NCBI RefSeq assembly: GCF_001431405.1
Contig: NZ_LDJL01000005.1
Span: 124,001 to 188,000 of the forward strand
Length of the DNA stretch: 64,000 nucleotides
Direction of reading: 5' to 3'
Source: Pseudoxanthomonas dokdonensis
Lineage (GTDB): Bacteria; Pseudomonadota; Gammaproteobacteria; Xanthomonadales; Xanthomonadaceae
Part shown: positions 1-8,495 of the stretch, in pieces
Layout of the letters: each line of letters starts with the position of its first letter
Numbering within the stretch: position 1 is the stretch's first letter
Notes under the pieces: model-generated
The model's database searches: none
The model's input: only the letters and a program-made list of their open reading frames with translations
What the model was told of the DNA's origin: nothing
Program-made: the position numbers and the translations under genes

Positions 1-1397
1 AGGGCATCACCGGCATCGCTGAAACCGCTGATGGTTACCTTTATCTGTTGTCACGCGCCAGTATAGTTCGAGTGCCGCGAGCGGATTTCCTGCGGGGCTT
101 CGACCACCCTGCCCCGGAGCTGCCTGTCGAAATTCTGGATTTCGAAGATGGCCTGCAGGCACCCGCGGCACCGGGCTATGCGCGCAATGCCGTGGCCGGC
201 GGCGACGGCGCGCTCTGGTTCATGACCACGGACGGCATCGTGCGGATAGATCCGACACGCATCAGCCGCAACCCGCTGCCGCCACCGGTCAGGATTGTCG
301 GCGTGGCATACGGTTCGCAACGACTCCGTGACCCGGTGTCGGCAACATTGCCGGCTGGCGTGTCGCGGCTTGAGATCGACTACACGGCATTGAGCCTTAG
401 CGTGCCCAAGCGGGTCCGCTTCCGGTATCGGCTGGAAGGCGTTGATCAGGATTGGATCGAAGCAGGCAGCCGGCGCCAGGCGTTCTATACCAATCTGCGG
501 CCCGGCGACTATCGCTTTCATGTGATCGCAGCGAACAACGATGGCGTCTGGAACCAGGAAGGCGCAACGTTTGACTTCAAGCTGCCGCCCACCTTCGTCC
601 AGTCGATGTGGTTCAAGGCAATGATGGTGACGGCAGTGGCGCTGATATTGTGGGGCTTCTACCTGCTCAGGCTGCGGCACGCCACGGCGCGCTTGCGGGA
701 TCGTTTCGACGGTCAGGTCGCCGAGCGTGCGCGTATCGCCCGCGAGCTGCATGACACGCTGCTGCAGGAGTTCCAGGCGCTGACGCTACGTTTCCAAGGC
801 ACCGTCAACAAGCTGCCCGTCGATGCAGGCATGCGCGCTGACCTCACCAAAGCCCTGGACCGGGCGGACGAGGCGCTCAAGACAGGACGCGATCGTGTCC
901 AGGATCTGCGTAATCCGCGGATGGGCGACGACCTGCCGGAAGCCTTACAGGGCATCGCCAGCCAGGTAGTCGAAGCACGGCCGCTGGTGTTGCACTTGTC
1001 CTTCGAAGGCAAGCGTCAACCCATCACTGACACGGCGACCGAAGAAATGCAGCGCATCGCCGAGGAAGCACTGCGCAACGTGGTCAAACACGCGAATGCA
1101 TGCAACGTGTGGTTGCTTCTGGACTACCGCGAACAGGGGTTGACGATGTCGATCCGCGATGACGGCACTGGATTGGATGCGGCCGCTGACCGCAGTGACG
1201 GCCATTTCGGGTGTCTTGGCATGCGCGAACGCGCACAGCGGATTGGTGGACGACTGACGATACGGGCCGCCGCCGAAGGCGGCACCATTGTCGAGCTGGT
1301 GGTGCCTGGACGCTATGTCTATCGTCGCAGTCGACCGGGTCTATGGCATTGGCCTGGGCGACGCTCCGAGCAGGCTCAATCAAGGCCTTGGCGATAG
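1..1397 (+). CDS. Hybrid propeller/Y_Y_Y sensor histidine kinase, 5' end outside window
   Basis: The frame is open from the first bases of the window, so the start is missing; codons run from position 3. The visible N-terminal part carries beta-propeller-like repeats (GITGIAETADG, GGDGALWFMTTDGI), then a Y_Y_Y-type Ig-like domain ending with NLRPGDYRFHVIAANNDG. One membrane helix follows near 600-680. After it come a HisKA_3 dimerisation helix with the phospho-acceptor motif ARELHDTLLQ (about 740-770) and a HATPase domain with N, G1 and G2 boxes (EEALRNVVKHA, DDGTGL, GCLGMRERA). This is the periplasmic-sensing NarX/LuxR-partner class. Its natural partner would be a NarL-type regulator; the nearest one lies about 10 kb away at 11653. 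The last 25 residues are a basic tail without family resemblance. Confidence 0.9.
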   Translation, partial: GITGIAETADGYLYLLSRASIVRVPRADFLRGFDHPAPELPVEILDFEDGLQAPAAPGYARNAVAGGDGALWFMTTDGIVRIDPTRISRNPLPPPVRIVGVAYGSQRLRDPVSATLPAGVSRLEIDYTALSLSVPKRVRFRYRLEGVDQDWIEAGSRRQAFYTNLRPGDYRFHVIAANNDGVWNQEGATFDFKLPPTFVQSMWFKAMMVTAVALILWGFYLLRLRHATARLRDRFDGQVAERARIARELHDTLLQEFQALTLRFQGTVNKLPVDAGMRADLTKALDRADEALKTGRDRVQDLRNPRMGDDLPEALQGIASQVVEARPLVLHLSFEGKRQPITDTATEEMQRIAEEALRNVVKHANACNVWLLLDYREQGLTMSIRDDGTGLDAAADRSDGHFGCLGMRERAQRIGGRLTIRAAAEGGTIVELVVPGRYVYRRSRPGLWHWPGRRSEQAQSRPWR

Positions 1398-1470
1398 CGC
1401 CGGGTTGACCGCCGGCGCGGCGATGACATGGCGCTTTGGTGGCGCCGTCAAGGCGCGGTTGCAACGGCCC

Positions 1471-1486
1471 TCCCCCGCATGGGGGA
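1471..1486. terminator. Short G/C hairpin after the sensor kinase
   Basis: TCCCCC, a four-base loop and GGGGGA form a perfect six-pair stem 74 bases after the kinase stop. A second small inverted repeat (CCTCA/TGAGG, 1491-1507) follows. There is no T-run, so rho-independent termination is uncertain. Confidence 0.3.
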
Positions 1487-1552
1487 ATCACCTCACCTCC
1501 CGATGAGGCACGGCGGTCGCCTGGTGCATGGACGATGATGCAGCTACGTCCC

Positions 1553-1566
1553 CGTTTGGCCAAACG
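1553..1566. promoter_or_regulatory. 14-bp perfect palindrome touching the catalase start
   Basis: CGTTTGGCCAAACG is a perfect palindrome ending two bases before the catalase ATG at 1569. It occupies the place where a Shine-Dalgarno sequence would be expected, and none is visible. It could be an operator overlapping the start, or an RNA hairpin that controls initiation. Confidence 0.4.
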
Positions 1567-1568
1567 CC

Positions 1569-3023
1569 ATGAACAAACGCCTCAGTCACGCCAACGGCGC
1601 TCCTGTCGTAGACAACCTCAACACGCTGACCGCGGGCGCACGCGGGCCTGCGCTGCTGCAGGATATCTGGCTGCTGGAGAAGCTGGCGCACTTCGATCGC
1701 GAAGTGATTCCCGAACGACGAATGCACGCCAAAGGCTCGGGCGCCTATGGCAGCTTCACCGTGACCCACGACATCAGTCGCTACACCTGCGCCCACCTGT
1801 TTGCTGAAATCGGTCGCAGGACACCAGTGTTCGTTCGATTCTCGACGGTGGCTGGCGAGCGAGGCGCGGCCGATGCCGAGCGTGACATCCGCGGCTTCGC
1901 GGTCAAGTTCTACAGCGAGCAAGGCAACTGGGACCTGGTCGGCAACAACACGCCGGTGTTCTTCTTCCGGGATCCGCTGCGTTTCCCGGATCTCAATCAT
2001 GCGGTCAAGCGGGATCCGCGTACCGGCCTTCGCAGCGCCACCAGCAACTGGGACTTCTGGACATTGCTTCCCGAAGCGCTGCACCAGGTCACGATACTGA
2101 TGAGCGACCGCGGCATTCCGCGCAGTTATCGGCACATGCATGGCTTCGGCAGTCATACCTTCAGCCTGGTCAATGCGCAGGACGAGCGGGTCTGGGTCAA
2201 ATTCCACCTGCGTTGTGTCCAGGGTATCGAGAACCTGGACGACGCACAGGCAGCAGCACTGATTGGCGTCGATCGGGAAAGCCACCATCGCGACTTGTTC
2301 TATGCGATCGAGCGTGGCGATTTTCCGCGCTGGACGCTGCATGTCCAGATCATGACGGAAGCACAGGCCGCCCGCCATCCGCACAACCCATTCGACGTCA
2401 CCAAAGTCTGGCCCAAGGCCGATTATCCGTTGCTTGAGGTCGGCGTGCTGGAGTTGGACCGCAACCCGGAAAACTATTTCGCAGAAGTCGAACAAGCGGC
2501 ATTTTCACCTGCCAACGTCGTTCCCGGCATTGGTTTCTCACCCGACCGGATGCTGCAGGCGCGGCTGTTCTCGTATGGAGACGCACAACGGTATCGGCTG
2601 GGGGTGAATTTCAACCATATTCCGGTCAACGCGCCGCAGTGCCCGTTCCATAGCTACCACCGCGACGGCGCCATGCGTACCGACGGCAACCTAGGGCGCA
2701 CCCTCAGCTATTTCCCCAACAGCCACGGCGAGTGGGACGACAGCCAGGAGCGGGCGGAACCGCCCCTGCCCTTGCATGGCGATGCGGCGCATTGGGATCA
2801 CCGCATCGATGACGACCATTACCAGCAGCCCGGGGAGTTATACCGGTCGCTGCAGCCGGAACAACGTGAGCGCCTGATCTTGAATACCGTGCGTGCGCTT
2901 GCCGATGCCCCGATTGAGGTCAAGTTGCGCCATGCGCGGAATTGCTGGCTTGCTGACCCCCGTTACGGCGAAAGCCTGGCGCAGGCGTTGGGACTGGAAT
3001 TGCCACATCCCGAGCCGGCTTGA
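1569..3023 (+). CDS. Monofunctional heme catalase, small-subunit type
   Basis: A 484-residue catalase (2 H2O2 to 2 H2O + O2), the usual length for small-subunit clade 1/3 enzymes without the C-terminal flavodoxin-like domain of large ones. The active-site His is H53 in [13 protein letters not shown]. The essential Asn lies in [13 protein letters not shown] (N126/N127). The proximal heme ligand is Y336 in [15 protein letters not shown]. There is no signal peptide, so it is probably cytoplasmic. It opens a co-directional run of stress or detoxification genes ending near 10518, but the gap to the next gene is only 65 bases, so co-transcription is possible. The start is preceded by a palindrome rather than a clear ribosome site. 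Confidence 0.96.
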   Translation: MNKRLSHANGAPVVDNLNTLTAGARGPALLQDIWLLEKLAHFDREVIPERRMHAKGSGAYGSFTVTHDISRYTCAHLFAEIGRRTPVFVRFSTVAGERGAADAERDIRGFAVKFYSEQGNWDLVGNNTPVFFFRDPLRFPDLNHAVKRDPRTGLRSATSNWDFWTLLPEALHQVTILMSDRGIPRSYRHMHGFGSHTFSLVNAQDERVWVKFHLRCVQGIENLDDAQAAALIGVDRESHHRDLFYAIERGDFPRWTLHVQIMTEAQAARHPHNPFDVTKVWPKADYPLLEVGVLELDRNPENYFAEVEQAAFSPANVVPGIGFSPDRMLQARLFSYGDAQRYRLGVNFNHIPVNAPQCPFHSYHRDGAMRTDGNLGRTLSYFPNSHGEWDDSQERAEPPLPLHGDAAHWDHRIDDDHYQQPGELYRSLQPEQRERLILNTVRALADAPIEVKLRHARNCWLADPRYGESLAQALGLELPHPEPA

Positions 3024-3088
3024 CGTTCGCACCCGTTCCACCAGTGGCTTGCCAGCGAGCAAGTCCTACACGCGAAAGAAGGATAGCC

Positions 3089-4165
3089 ATGACACGTCAC
3101 CTGTTGCACGCACTGTTGATCGGTTTGGCCTGCCTGCCGCCAGACGTGGTTGCGCAAAGCGCCCCGCTGCGTGTTCCGGTCCAACTGTTGAGCAACCTGC
3201 CGGAGGGCTTCCGCCATCCCGAGAGCCTGGCGGTGGATCCGACCACTGGGCAGATCTATGTCGGTTCCTTCGACGCCCGGATACCGGAGGCCAGCCGCAA
3301 CAACATGATGCTGCGATTGTCGGCCGAGGGCACGTTGCTGGCGGCCAAGTCCCTCGGCGACACGCCGATTACCGGCGTGTCGCTCCACGATGGCCACGTT
3401 TACTTCCTCAACTTTGGCAGCTCTCGACTGCAGCGCATGCGGGCCGATTTCACGGCAGACTCGCTGGTGGAGGAACTGGCCAGCTTCCAGGCATTGTCAC
3501 CATCCGCACCGCCGCAACGGCACATCAACAACCCCGACGGTAGCCAGGACACGGTGAATTTCGGTTCCGCCGGATTTGCAGCCATCAACGGCATGGTCTT
3601 CGACCGTTCCGGCAACCTGTTTGTCTCCGATTCGTTCCAGGGCGCCATTTACAGAATCGCCGATGCTGCTGCGTGCAAACCATGCCGGGTCGAGGTTTTG
3701 ACTCGCGACGGCCTGCTGGCCACGACCGGCTCGTTGCCATTCGGCGCCAATGGGCTCGCGTTCAATGCCGACGAAAGCAGGCTGTATGTCAACAACGCAG
3801 GCGATGGACGCGTGTTGTGGATGGCACCCTCGGGGGGCCCGCTGCACGTCCTTGCTGAAAGCATCCATGGCGCCGACGGCCTGTTATTCCACGATGGATT
3901 GCTGTGGGTCTCGGCCAACCAGGACGACGCGGTGATTGGGCTGGACGAGCACGGCCGCGAAAGGATTCGCGCCGGTGCGTTCCTCGGTATTGCCGAGGAT
4001 GGCTCACCGCGTGGCCTGTTGTTTCCCGCTGCTTCAGCGGTCCAGGGCAACCGCATGATCGTTGCCAATCTTGCGCTTCCCCTTACCGAAGCCAGCGGTG
4101 ACGAGTGGGAAGAAGACGTCACGCGGTGGAACCTGATGCAGTTCGAACTGCCCATGCTCAGATAG
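3089..4165 (+). CDS. Secreted SMP-30/gluconolactonase-like beta-propeller protein
   Basis: A 358-residue protein. The ATG at 3089 is chosen because a GAAAGAAGGA-like ribosome site precedes it and it opens directly into a signal peptide (MTRHLLHALLIGLACLPPDVVAQ). The mature part has propeller-type repeats: HPESLAVDPTTGQIYVGSF, INGMVFDRSGNLFVSDS, GANGLAFNADESRLYVNNAG, HGADGLLFHDGLLWVSAN. These resemble the SMP-30/gluconolaconase/LRE superfamily, members of which hydrolyse lactones or phosphotriesters. The substrate cannot be deduced. It probably acts in the periplasm. The position between catalase and an alpha/beta hydrolase fits a detoxification cluster, but this is inference. Confidence 0.75.
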   Translation: MTRHLLHALLIGLACLPPDVVAQSAPLRVPVQLLSNLPEGFRHPESLAVDPTTGQIYVGSFDARIPEASRNNMMLRLSAEGTLLAAKSLGDTPITGVSLHDGHVYFLNFGSSRLQRMRADFTADSLVEELASFQALSPSAPPQRHINNPDGSQDTVNFGSAGFAAINGMVFDRSGNLFVSDSFQGAIYRIADAAACKPCRVEVLTRDGLLATTGSLPFGANGLAFNADESRLYVNNAGDGRVLWMAPSGGPLHVLAESIHGADGLLFHDGLLWVSANQDDAVIGLDEHGRERIRAGAFLGIAEDGSPRGLLFPAASAVQGNRMIVANLALPLTEASGDEWEEDVTRWNLMQFELPMLR

Positions 4166-4285
4166 ACGCCCTCGCCAGAGCCAGCTTGAAGGCCTGAATG
4201 CCCCCAGGTGTACGGCGCTCCGGCAATGGCGGCTGCACGTGTTGATTGCAACGTGGAAAAGCAAGACCACTGGAGGATTACCGTG

Positions 4286-5197
4286 ATGAAACTCATGCCA
4301 ACCTGGTTGTCGCAGTCGCTTGTCTCCATCAATGCGAACGAAGTCGCCACCGCTACCCGCTCGGTGGATTCGTCAACGCAATATGTGCAGGTCGGCAATG
4401 ATCGCATCGCCTATCGCAGCACAGGCCAGGGACGGCCACTGCTGCTGGCCAACCGCTTGCGAGGCACCCTCGATACCTGGGATCCGTTGTTCCTGGATGA
4501 GCTGGCGCGCCAGCACAGGGTGGTGACGTTCGACTTTCCCGGCATCGGCTATTCCGACGGGACGTTGCCCGACGACATGTCACAGGTCGCGGCTTTCATT
4601 GACGCGCTTGCCGACGCGCTGCGCCTGGCGCAGTTTGCATTGCTGGGCTGGTCCTGGGGCGGTCTTGCCGCACAGGCTTACCTGCTGGACTATCCGCAGC
4701 GGCCGAGCCATGTGGTCCTGCTCGCCACCAATCCGCCGGGACCGGTGGAGGTGCCGTTGCAGCCCGAGTTCCTGCAGCGGGCGACCAAGCCGGTCAATGA
4801 CCTGGCGGACGAGGAAGTGCTGTTCTTCGAGCCAGCCTCCAGCCTCAGTCGCCAGCGCGCACGACAATCACACGACAGGATTTATGCGCGCCCCGGCGTT
4901 GTCGACAGAATCCCTGCCAGCGCTGAGCTGCTTCAACGCTATTTCACTGCTGCCCAGGGCTACCACGCAGACCATGAGGGGCGCCGTGGCCGCTTGGCTC
5001 AGGTGAACATCCCCCTGCTGGTCATCGCCGGTGATCATGACATCAGCACCGCTGGCCAGAACTGGTTTCCGCTGATAGGACAGTTGCGCGACGCGGAGTT
5101 CGTCTTCTATTCGCAAACCGGCCATGCGCCACAGCACCAGCATCCAGAGCGGGTGGCAGCGCATGTCGCCGCGTTCCTGGCGCGCCCGCATGCCTGA
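4286..5197 (+). CDS. Alpha/beta hydrolase
   Basis: A 303-residue alpha/beta-fold hydrolase. The nucleophile elbow is GWSWGG (Ser of G-x-S-x-G). The oxyanion region is LLLANRLRGTLDTWD. The acid is probably in LLVIAGDHDIST, and the catalytic His is in SQTGHAPQHQHPE near the C-terminus. The order matches the haloperoxidase/epoxide-hydrolase branch. A TGGAGGA ribosome site at 4271-4277 supports ATG 4286; GTG 4283 in the same frame is an alternative. No signal peptide is evident. The substrate is unknown. It lies inside the co-directional run that continues with a YcaC-like hydrolase. Confidence 0.85.
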   Translation: MKLMPTWLSQSLVSINANEVATATRSVDSSTQYVQVGNDRIAYRSTGQGRPLLLANRLRGTLDTWDPLFLDELARQHRVVTFDFPGIGYSDGTLPDDMSQVAAFIDALADALRLAQFALLGWSWGGLAAQAYLLDYPQRPSHVVLLATNPPGPVEVPLQPEFLQRATKPVNDLADEEVLFFEPASSLSRQRARQSHDRIYARPGVVDRIPASAELLQRYFTAAQGYHADHEGRRGRLAQVNIPLLVIAGDHDISTAGQNWFPLIGQLRDAEFVFYSQTGHAPQHQHPERVAAHVAAFLARPHA

Positions 5198-5352
5198 GCG
5201 CGCGCGCCAGTATGGATCGGCCAGGCATGGCTGGCCTCACCTGATCGAGGGGTGGGCGCTCACGGCTTTTCAGGGTGCCGCCGCCATTCCAATCCCATCA
5301 CCATGAGCTGCAAGCAATCCTGTCTCCCCATCGTGTCCCCCGAGGAAACGCC

Positions 5353-6009
5353 ATGACCGTTGCCAAAGTCGCCGCCGCCAGCAGACTGCTCTGTCCGGAC
5401 GACCACACCCTCATTCTGATCGACCACCAATCACAGATGGCATTTCCGTTGCGCTCGATTGATGTCGGCGCGCTGCGCAACAACGTTTCGCTTCTGGCCC
5501 GGACAGCGGTAGGATTTTCGGTCGCCACCATCGTCACCACGGTCGCCTCGAAGAGTTTTTCCGGTCCATTGTTCCCGGAAATAAGCGCGGAATTCGACGA
5601 GGCCGCGGCCATTGATCGGACCACGATGAATGCCTGGGAAGACGAGCAGGTCATTGCAGCCGTCAATGCCATCGGCAAATCGCGGTTGGTGGTTGCCGGT
5701 CTGTGGACCAGCGTCTGCATTGTCGGTCCGGTGTTGTCGGCGTTGGAACAGGGCTTCGATGTCTACGTCATCTCCGATGCCTGCGGCGATGTATCCGACG
5801 AGGCCCATGAACGGGCGATGCAGCGCATGATTCAAGCCGGTGCAGAACCGATGACCAGCCTGCAGTATCTGCTCGAACTGCAACGCGACTGGGCCCGTGG
5901 CGTGACCTATGCGTTGACCACCGGCATCGCCCGTGACAAGGCTGGCGGCTATGGCATCGGCATCCAGTATGCAAAAGCCATGTTCGACGGCCAGGAAGGC
6001 GGCCATTAG
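5353..6009 (+). CDS. YcaC-like isochorismatase-family cysteine hydrolase
   Basis: A 218-residue isochorismatase-fold protein. The family Asp is D24 in LILIDHQSQM and the nucleophile Cys is C122 in VAGLWTSVCIVGP. The segment GPLFPEI, the NAWED segment and the C-terminal ELQRDWARG are typical of the YcaC subgroup, an oligomeric hydrolase of unknown physiological substrate in Escherichia coli. Start ATG 5353 follows GAGGAAACGCC. It is separated by 8 bases from the DoxX gene, so the two are almost certainly co-transcribed. The substrate is not predictable from sequence; small amides or N-carbamoyl compounds are typical for the superfamily. Confidence 0.88.
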   Translation: MTVAKVAAASRLLCPDDHTLILIDHQSQMAFPLRSIDVGALRNNVSLLARTAVGFSVATIVTTVASKSFSGPLFPEISAEFDEAAAIDRTTMNAWEDEQVIAAVNAIGKSRLVVAGLWTSVCIVGPVLSALEQGFDVYVISDACGDVSDEAHERAMQRMIQAGAEPMTSLQYLLELQRDWARGVTYALTTGIARDKAGGYGIGIQYAKAMFDGQEGGH

Positions 6010-6017
6010 GCACCGCC

Positions 6018-6551
6018 ATGTCCAGCTCGCACCCGGCATCCACGCACAAAACCGCTTCGCGGTCGGTTGCCGCTGAAGGTGTGGCCGTGCCTGTCCCAGC
6101 CGACGCCCAACTGCTGCTGGACGTAGCGTTGCTGGTACAGCGCATCGTCGCCGGTGGCTTCATGCTGCCCCACGGGCTGGCCAAGTTGCTGGGTTGGTTC
6201 GGCGGCCCGGGCCTGGCGGGGTTTGCCAGTGAACTGCAGGCCTTCGACCTGCCCTCCTCGGCGCCGGTCGCGTTGCTGCTGGCCGTACTGCAGACCACGT
6301 TGGGTGCACTGGTGCTGCTGGGCGCATGGACGCGCCTGAGCGCACTGCTGGCGATGGCGTTCATCGCCGTGACCGCGACCCTTTCAGTATCAGCGGGTTG
6401 GTTCTGGAACCATCATGGCGCCGAGTATCCGCTGTTCTGGGCAGCCATCCTGTTCGCACTGATGCTGACTGGCGGCGGGCGTTTTGCGCTGGACGTTCAT
6501 ATCATCCGCCGATACCGCCTGCCGGGATACGAGGATCCCTGCTGTGACTGA
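6018..6551 (+). CDS. DoxX-family inner-membrane protein
   Basis: A 177-residue protein with about four membrane helices and the DoxX signature: an early helix with RIVAGGFMLPHGLAKL, then GWFGG and a central LLGAWTRLSALLAMAFI segment. DoxX proteins are associated with thiol and oxidative stress complexes and quinone-linked processes in several bacteria; the biochemical role is not settled. The N-terminal 30 residues are a polar extension. The end overlaps the next gene by 8 bases (GTG at 6544), which indicates translational coupling with the amidohydrolase. Confidence 0.85.
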   Translation: MSSSHPASTHKTASRSVAAEGVAVPVPADAQLLLDVALLVQRIVAGGFMLPHGLAKLLGWFGGPGLAGFASELQAFDLPSSAPVALLLAVLQTTLGALVLLGAWTRLSALLAMAFIAVTATLSVSAGWFWNHHGAEYPLFWAAILFALMLTGGGRFALDVHIIRRYRLPGYEDPCCD

Positions 6552-8493
6552 AGCCCAGCATGACCCTGGCCGGCGTCGCGTGGTGGCCATGGGCGCAGCT
6601 GGCATGGCCGCTGCATGGACCCTGCGTGCTACCGGCGGCACCCCTTCCACCAAGGCAGCCCGCATGGCCGATCTGATCATCCATAACGCCAGGGTCACGA
6701 CGTTGGTCCCCGCCGCCAGACAGACCGAGGCCATCGCCGTGGCTGATGGCCGGGTGCTGGCGACAGGCACCAATGCCGAAGTGATGGCATACCGCACACC
6801 GGCCACCACGGTTATCGATGCATGTAAAAAGCGCCTGATTCCCGGCCTCAACGACAGTCACACCCATCTCATCCGTGGCGGCCTCAACTACAACATGGAG
6901 CTGCGCTGGGAGGGCTTGGGTTCGCTGGCCGACGCGATGGCCCTGCTCAAGGCCCAGGCACTGCGTACGCCACCGCCACAATGGGTGCGCGTGGTCGGCG
7001 GTTTCAGCCAGTACCAGTTCAAGGAAAAGCGGCTGCCGACGCTGCAGGAAATCAATACTGCGGCGCCGGATACACCCGTGTTCATTCTGCATCTGTATGG
7101 CAGCGCGTTACTCAACGCAGCGGCGCTGCGCGCGGTCGGTTACACCCGGGATACTCCGGATCCGCCAGGCGGCCGCATCGAGCGCGACAAGGCAGGCAAC
7201 CCGACCGGGTTGCTGCTGGCCAAGCCAAATGCGCTGATCCTGTATGCGACGCTGGCCAAAGGCCCGCGGTTGCCGCCGGAATACCAGCTCAACTCAACCC
7301 GTCACTACATGCGCGAGCTCAATCGCCTGGGCATCACCTCGGTGATCGACGCCGGCGGCGGCTTCCAGGCCTGGCCGGATGACTACGCGATCATCCGCAA
7401 GCTGCACGCCGACAACGAGCTCACCGTGCGCATCGCCTACAACCTGTTCACCCAGAACAACGGTGGTGAATACAACGACTTCCAGCGCTGGACGGAAATG
7501 CTGCAACCACGCCAGGGCGATGACTGGCTTCGGCATAACGGCGCTGGCGAAATGCTGGTGTTTTCCGCCGCGGATTTCGAATTGTTCAACGAGCCGCGCC
7601 CGGACCTGCCGGCGCGGATGGAGCCGGACCTGGACAGCGTGGTGCGGTTGCTGGTCGAGAAGCGTTGGCCATTCCGTATCCATGCCACCTACGACGAAAC
7701 CATCAGCCGCATCCTGGATGTCTACGAGCGCATCGATCGCGAGCTGCCGTTCGCAGGCCTGCACTGGATCATCGACCACGCCGAGACCATTTCGCCGCGC
7801 AACATCGAACGGGTGCGTGCATTGGGTGGCGGCATCGCCGTGCAGCACCGGATGGCATTCCAGGGCGAGGCATTCGTCGAACGTTACGGCGCCGCCGCGG
7901 CCGCCCACACGCCGCCGATCCGGCGCATGCTGGATGCCGGCATACCGGTAGGCGCAGGCACCGACGCCACCCGTGTTGCCAGTTACAACCCGTGGACCGC
8001 ATTGCACTGGCTGGTCAGTGGGCGCACGGTTGGCGGTATGCCGTTGTACGGCGATGACAATCTGCTCGAGCGTGAGGAAGCCCTGCGGACATGGACGCAG
8101 GGCAGCGCCTGGTTTTCCGACGAGCAGGCAGTCAAGGGCACGCTGGCAGTCGGTCAGTATGCCGATCTGGCGCTGCTGTCGGCCGATTACATGCAGGTGC
8201 CAGTTGCCGACATCGCCGATATCCACAGCGTATTGACGGTGGTCGGTGGTCGCATCGTGCATGCTGACGACGACTACGCCCCGTTGGCCCCGGCGCTGCC
8301 GCCGGCAATGCCCGACTGGTCGCCGCGCAACCTGCCTGCGCGCGCGCGGCATCTGCCGCCGGCCAACACCATCGCTTCTGGCCGGGGCCATGGCTGCCGC
8401 GCTCATCGCCATGGTCACGCCGCCCACCATCCAGTGCCCAGCGGGGATGCGGGTTTCTGGGGTGCGCTGGGCTGCTCGTGTTTCGCCTTCTGA
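6544..8493 (+). CDS. YtcJ-like metal-dependent amidohydrolase, probable Tat export
   Basis: A 649-residue amidohydrolase of the YtcJ/imidazolonepropionase-like group. The N-terminal beta-sandwich segment is DLIIHNARVTTL...EAIAVADGRVLATG, followed by the metal-binding motif DSHTHL, the later histidines in RIHATYDE and WIIDHAET, and the metal/catalytic Asp in GAGTDATR. Start GTG 6544 is chosen for its overlap with the DoxX stop. It is followed by RRRVVAMGAAGMAAAW, which looks like a twin-arginine signal, so periplasmic location is likely but unproven. The last 60 residues are rich in His, Gly and Ala and end in GCSCFAF; they are not part of the domain. The substrate is unknown. Confidence 0.85.
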   Translation: MTEAQHDPGRRRVVAMGAAGMAAAWTLRATGGTPSTKAARMADLIIHNARVTTLVPAARQTEAIAVADGRVLATGTNAEVMAYRTPATTVIDACKKRLIPGLNDSHTHLIRGGLNYNMELRWEGLGSLADAMALLKAQALRTPPPQWVRVVGGFSQYQFKEKRLPTLQEINTAAPDTPVFILHLYGSALLNAAALRAVGYTRDTPDPPGGRIERDKAGNPTGLLLAKPNALILYATLAKGPRLPPEYQLNSTRHYMRELNRLGITSVIDAGGGFQAWPDDYAIIRKLHADNELTVRIAYNLFTQNNGGEYNDFQRWTEMLQPRQGDDWLRHNGAGEMLVFSAADFELFNEPRPDLPARMEPDLDSVVRLLVEKRWPFRIHATYDETISRILDVYERIDRELPFAGLHWIIDHAETISPRNIERVRALGGGIAVQHRMAFQGEAFVERYGAAAAAHTPPIRRMLDAGIPVGAGTDATRVASYNPWTALHWLVSGRTVGGMPLYGDDNLLEREEALRTWTQGSAWFSDEQAVKGTLAVGQYADLALLSADYMQVPVADIADIHSVLTVVGGRIVHADDDYAPLAPALPPAMPDWSPRNLPARARHLPPANTIASGRGHGCRAHRHGHAAHHPVPSGDAGFWGALGCSCFAF

Positions 8494-8495
8494 CC

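Noticed and set aside
1320-1397. Frameshift at the end of the left-edge sensor kinase
   Set aside because: The tail after VVPGRYVY is unusual, but no neighbouring frame restores a family-like ending, so it is treated as a variable C-terminus.
5219-5236. Hairpin GGCCAG/CTGGCC before the isochorismatase gene
   Set aside because: Only a six-pair stem without T-run, common by chance at this GC content.
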